From the NCBI GenBank assembly GCA_937889655.1, contig CALBZG010000176.1, positions 1 to 13,565 on the forward strand: 13,565 bases of DNA, given 5' to 3'. A program made the translations under genes and the position numbers. Position 1 is the stretch's first letter, and each line of letters begins with the position of its first letter. This DNA comes from an uncultured Clostridia bacterium (GTDB taxonomy: Bacteria > Bacillota > Clostridia > Peptostreptococcales > Anaerovoracaceae). Below, one piece after another: positions 13,528-13,565 of the stretch. Under the pieces are notes generated by a model. It saw only the letters and a list, made by a program, of their open reading frames with translations. It made no database searches and was not told where the DNA came from.

Positions 13528-13565
<38 letters not shown>

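Overview
The window looks like the chromosome of an anaerobic, low-to-mid GC Firmicute of the class Clostridia. The reasons are strong AGGAGG-type ribosome sites, TTGACA/TATAAT-type promoters, a nifS-nifU-mnmA cluster on the same strand as alaS, a DUF896 (UPF0291) protein, a protein made of the Spo0A DNA-binding domain, and an aldo/keto reductase fused to a 2x[4Fe-4S] ferredoxin. Order and genus cannot be named from this sequence. Thirteen genes fill almost the whole window. The longest non-coding gaps are two divergent intergenic regions of about 133 bp, so no gene-free stretch exceeds 300 bp. I found no tRNA, rRNA, CRISPR array, insertion sequence, prophage or T-box.

Layout, read along the minus strand from right to left. 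(1) 12613-9112: a TIGR03960-type radical SAM protein and its DUF2344 partner overlap. They are followed, behind a strong new promoter, by a ComEA-like membrane DNA-binding protein and a receiver-less Spo0A C-terminal-domain protein. A small intrinsic terminator ends this block, and the promoter of the next one is interlaced with it. (2) 9035-6067: DUF896 protein, cysteine desulfurase, NifU/IscU scaffold with an unusual acidic/cysteine tail, and MnmA tRNA 2-thiouridylase, with only 2-4 nt between the last three. (3) 4971-40: an exported or membrane-anchored SNase-type nuclease, a class II sugar-phosphate aldolase and an MtnA-like isomerase (these last two overlap by 4 nt), then alaS with its own promoter.

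Two genes lie on the plus strand. One is the aldo/keto reductase-ferredoxin (5105-6061), divergent from the nuclease and convergent with mnmA with only 5 nt between the genes. The other is an HTH/S24-like regulator (12747-13499), divergent from the radical SAM gene, with a strong promoter and an inverted repeat across its -10 region. The window ends inside a TCAA tetranucleotide repeat.

How the genes work together: NifS mobilises sulfur from cysteine, NifU assembles Fe-S clusters, and MnmA takes the sulfur for s2U34 in tRNA; the radical SAM protein and the ferredoxin-tailed reductase need such clusters. The isomerase/aldolase pair matches the last two steps of a 5-deoxypentose or methylthioribose salvage route (DHAP shunt), although no kinase or phosphorylase is in the window. 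The least ordinary items are the divergent MtnA-like isomerase paired with the aldolase, the solo Spo0A effector domain next to comEA, the NifU tail, and the S24-like regulator with Arg in place of the catalytic Lys. I did not see a clearly new multi-gene defence or mobile system.
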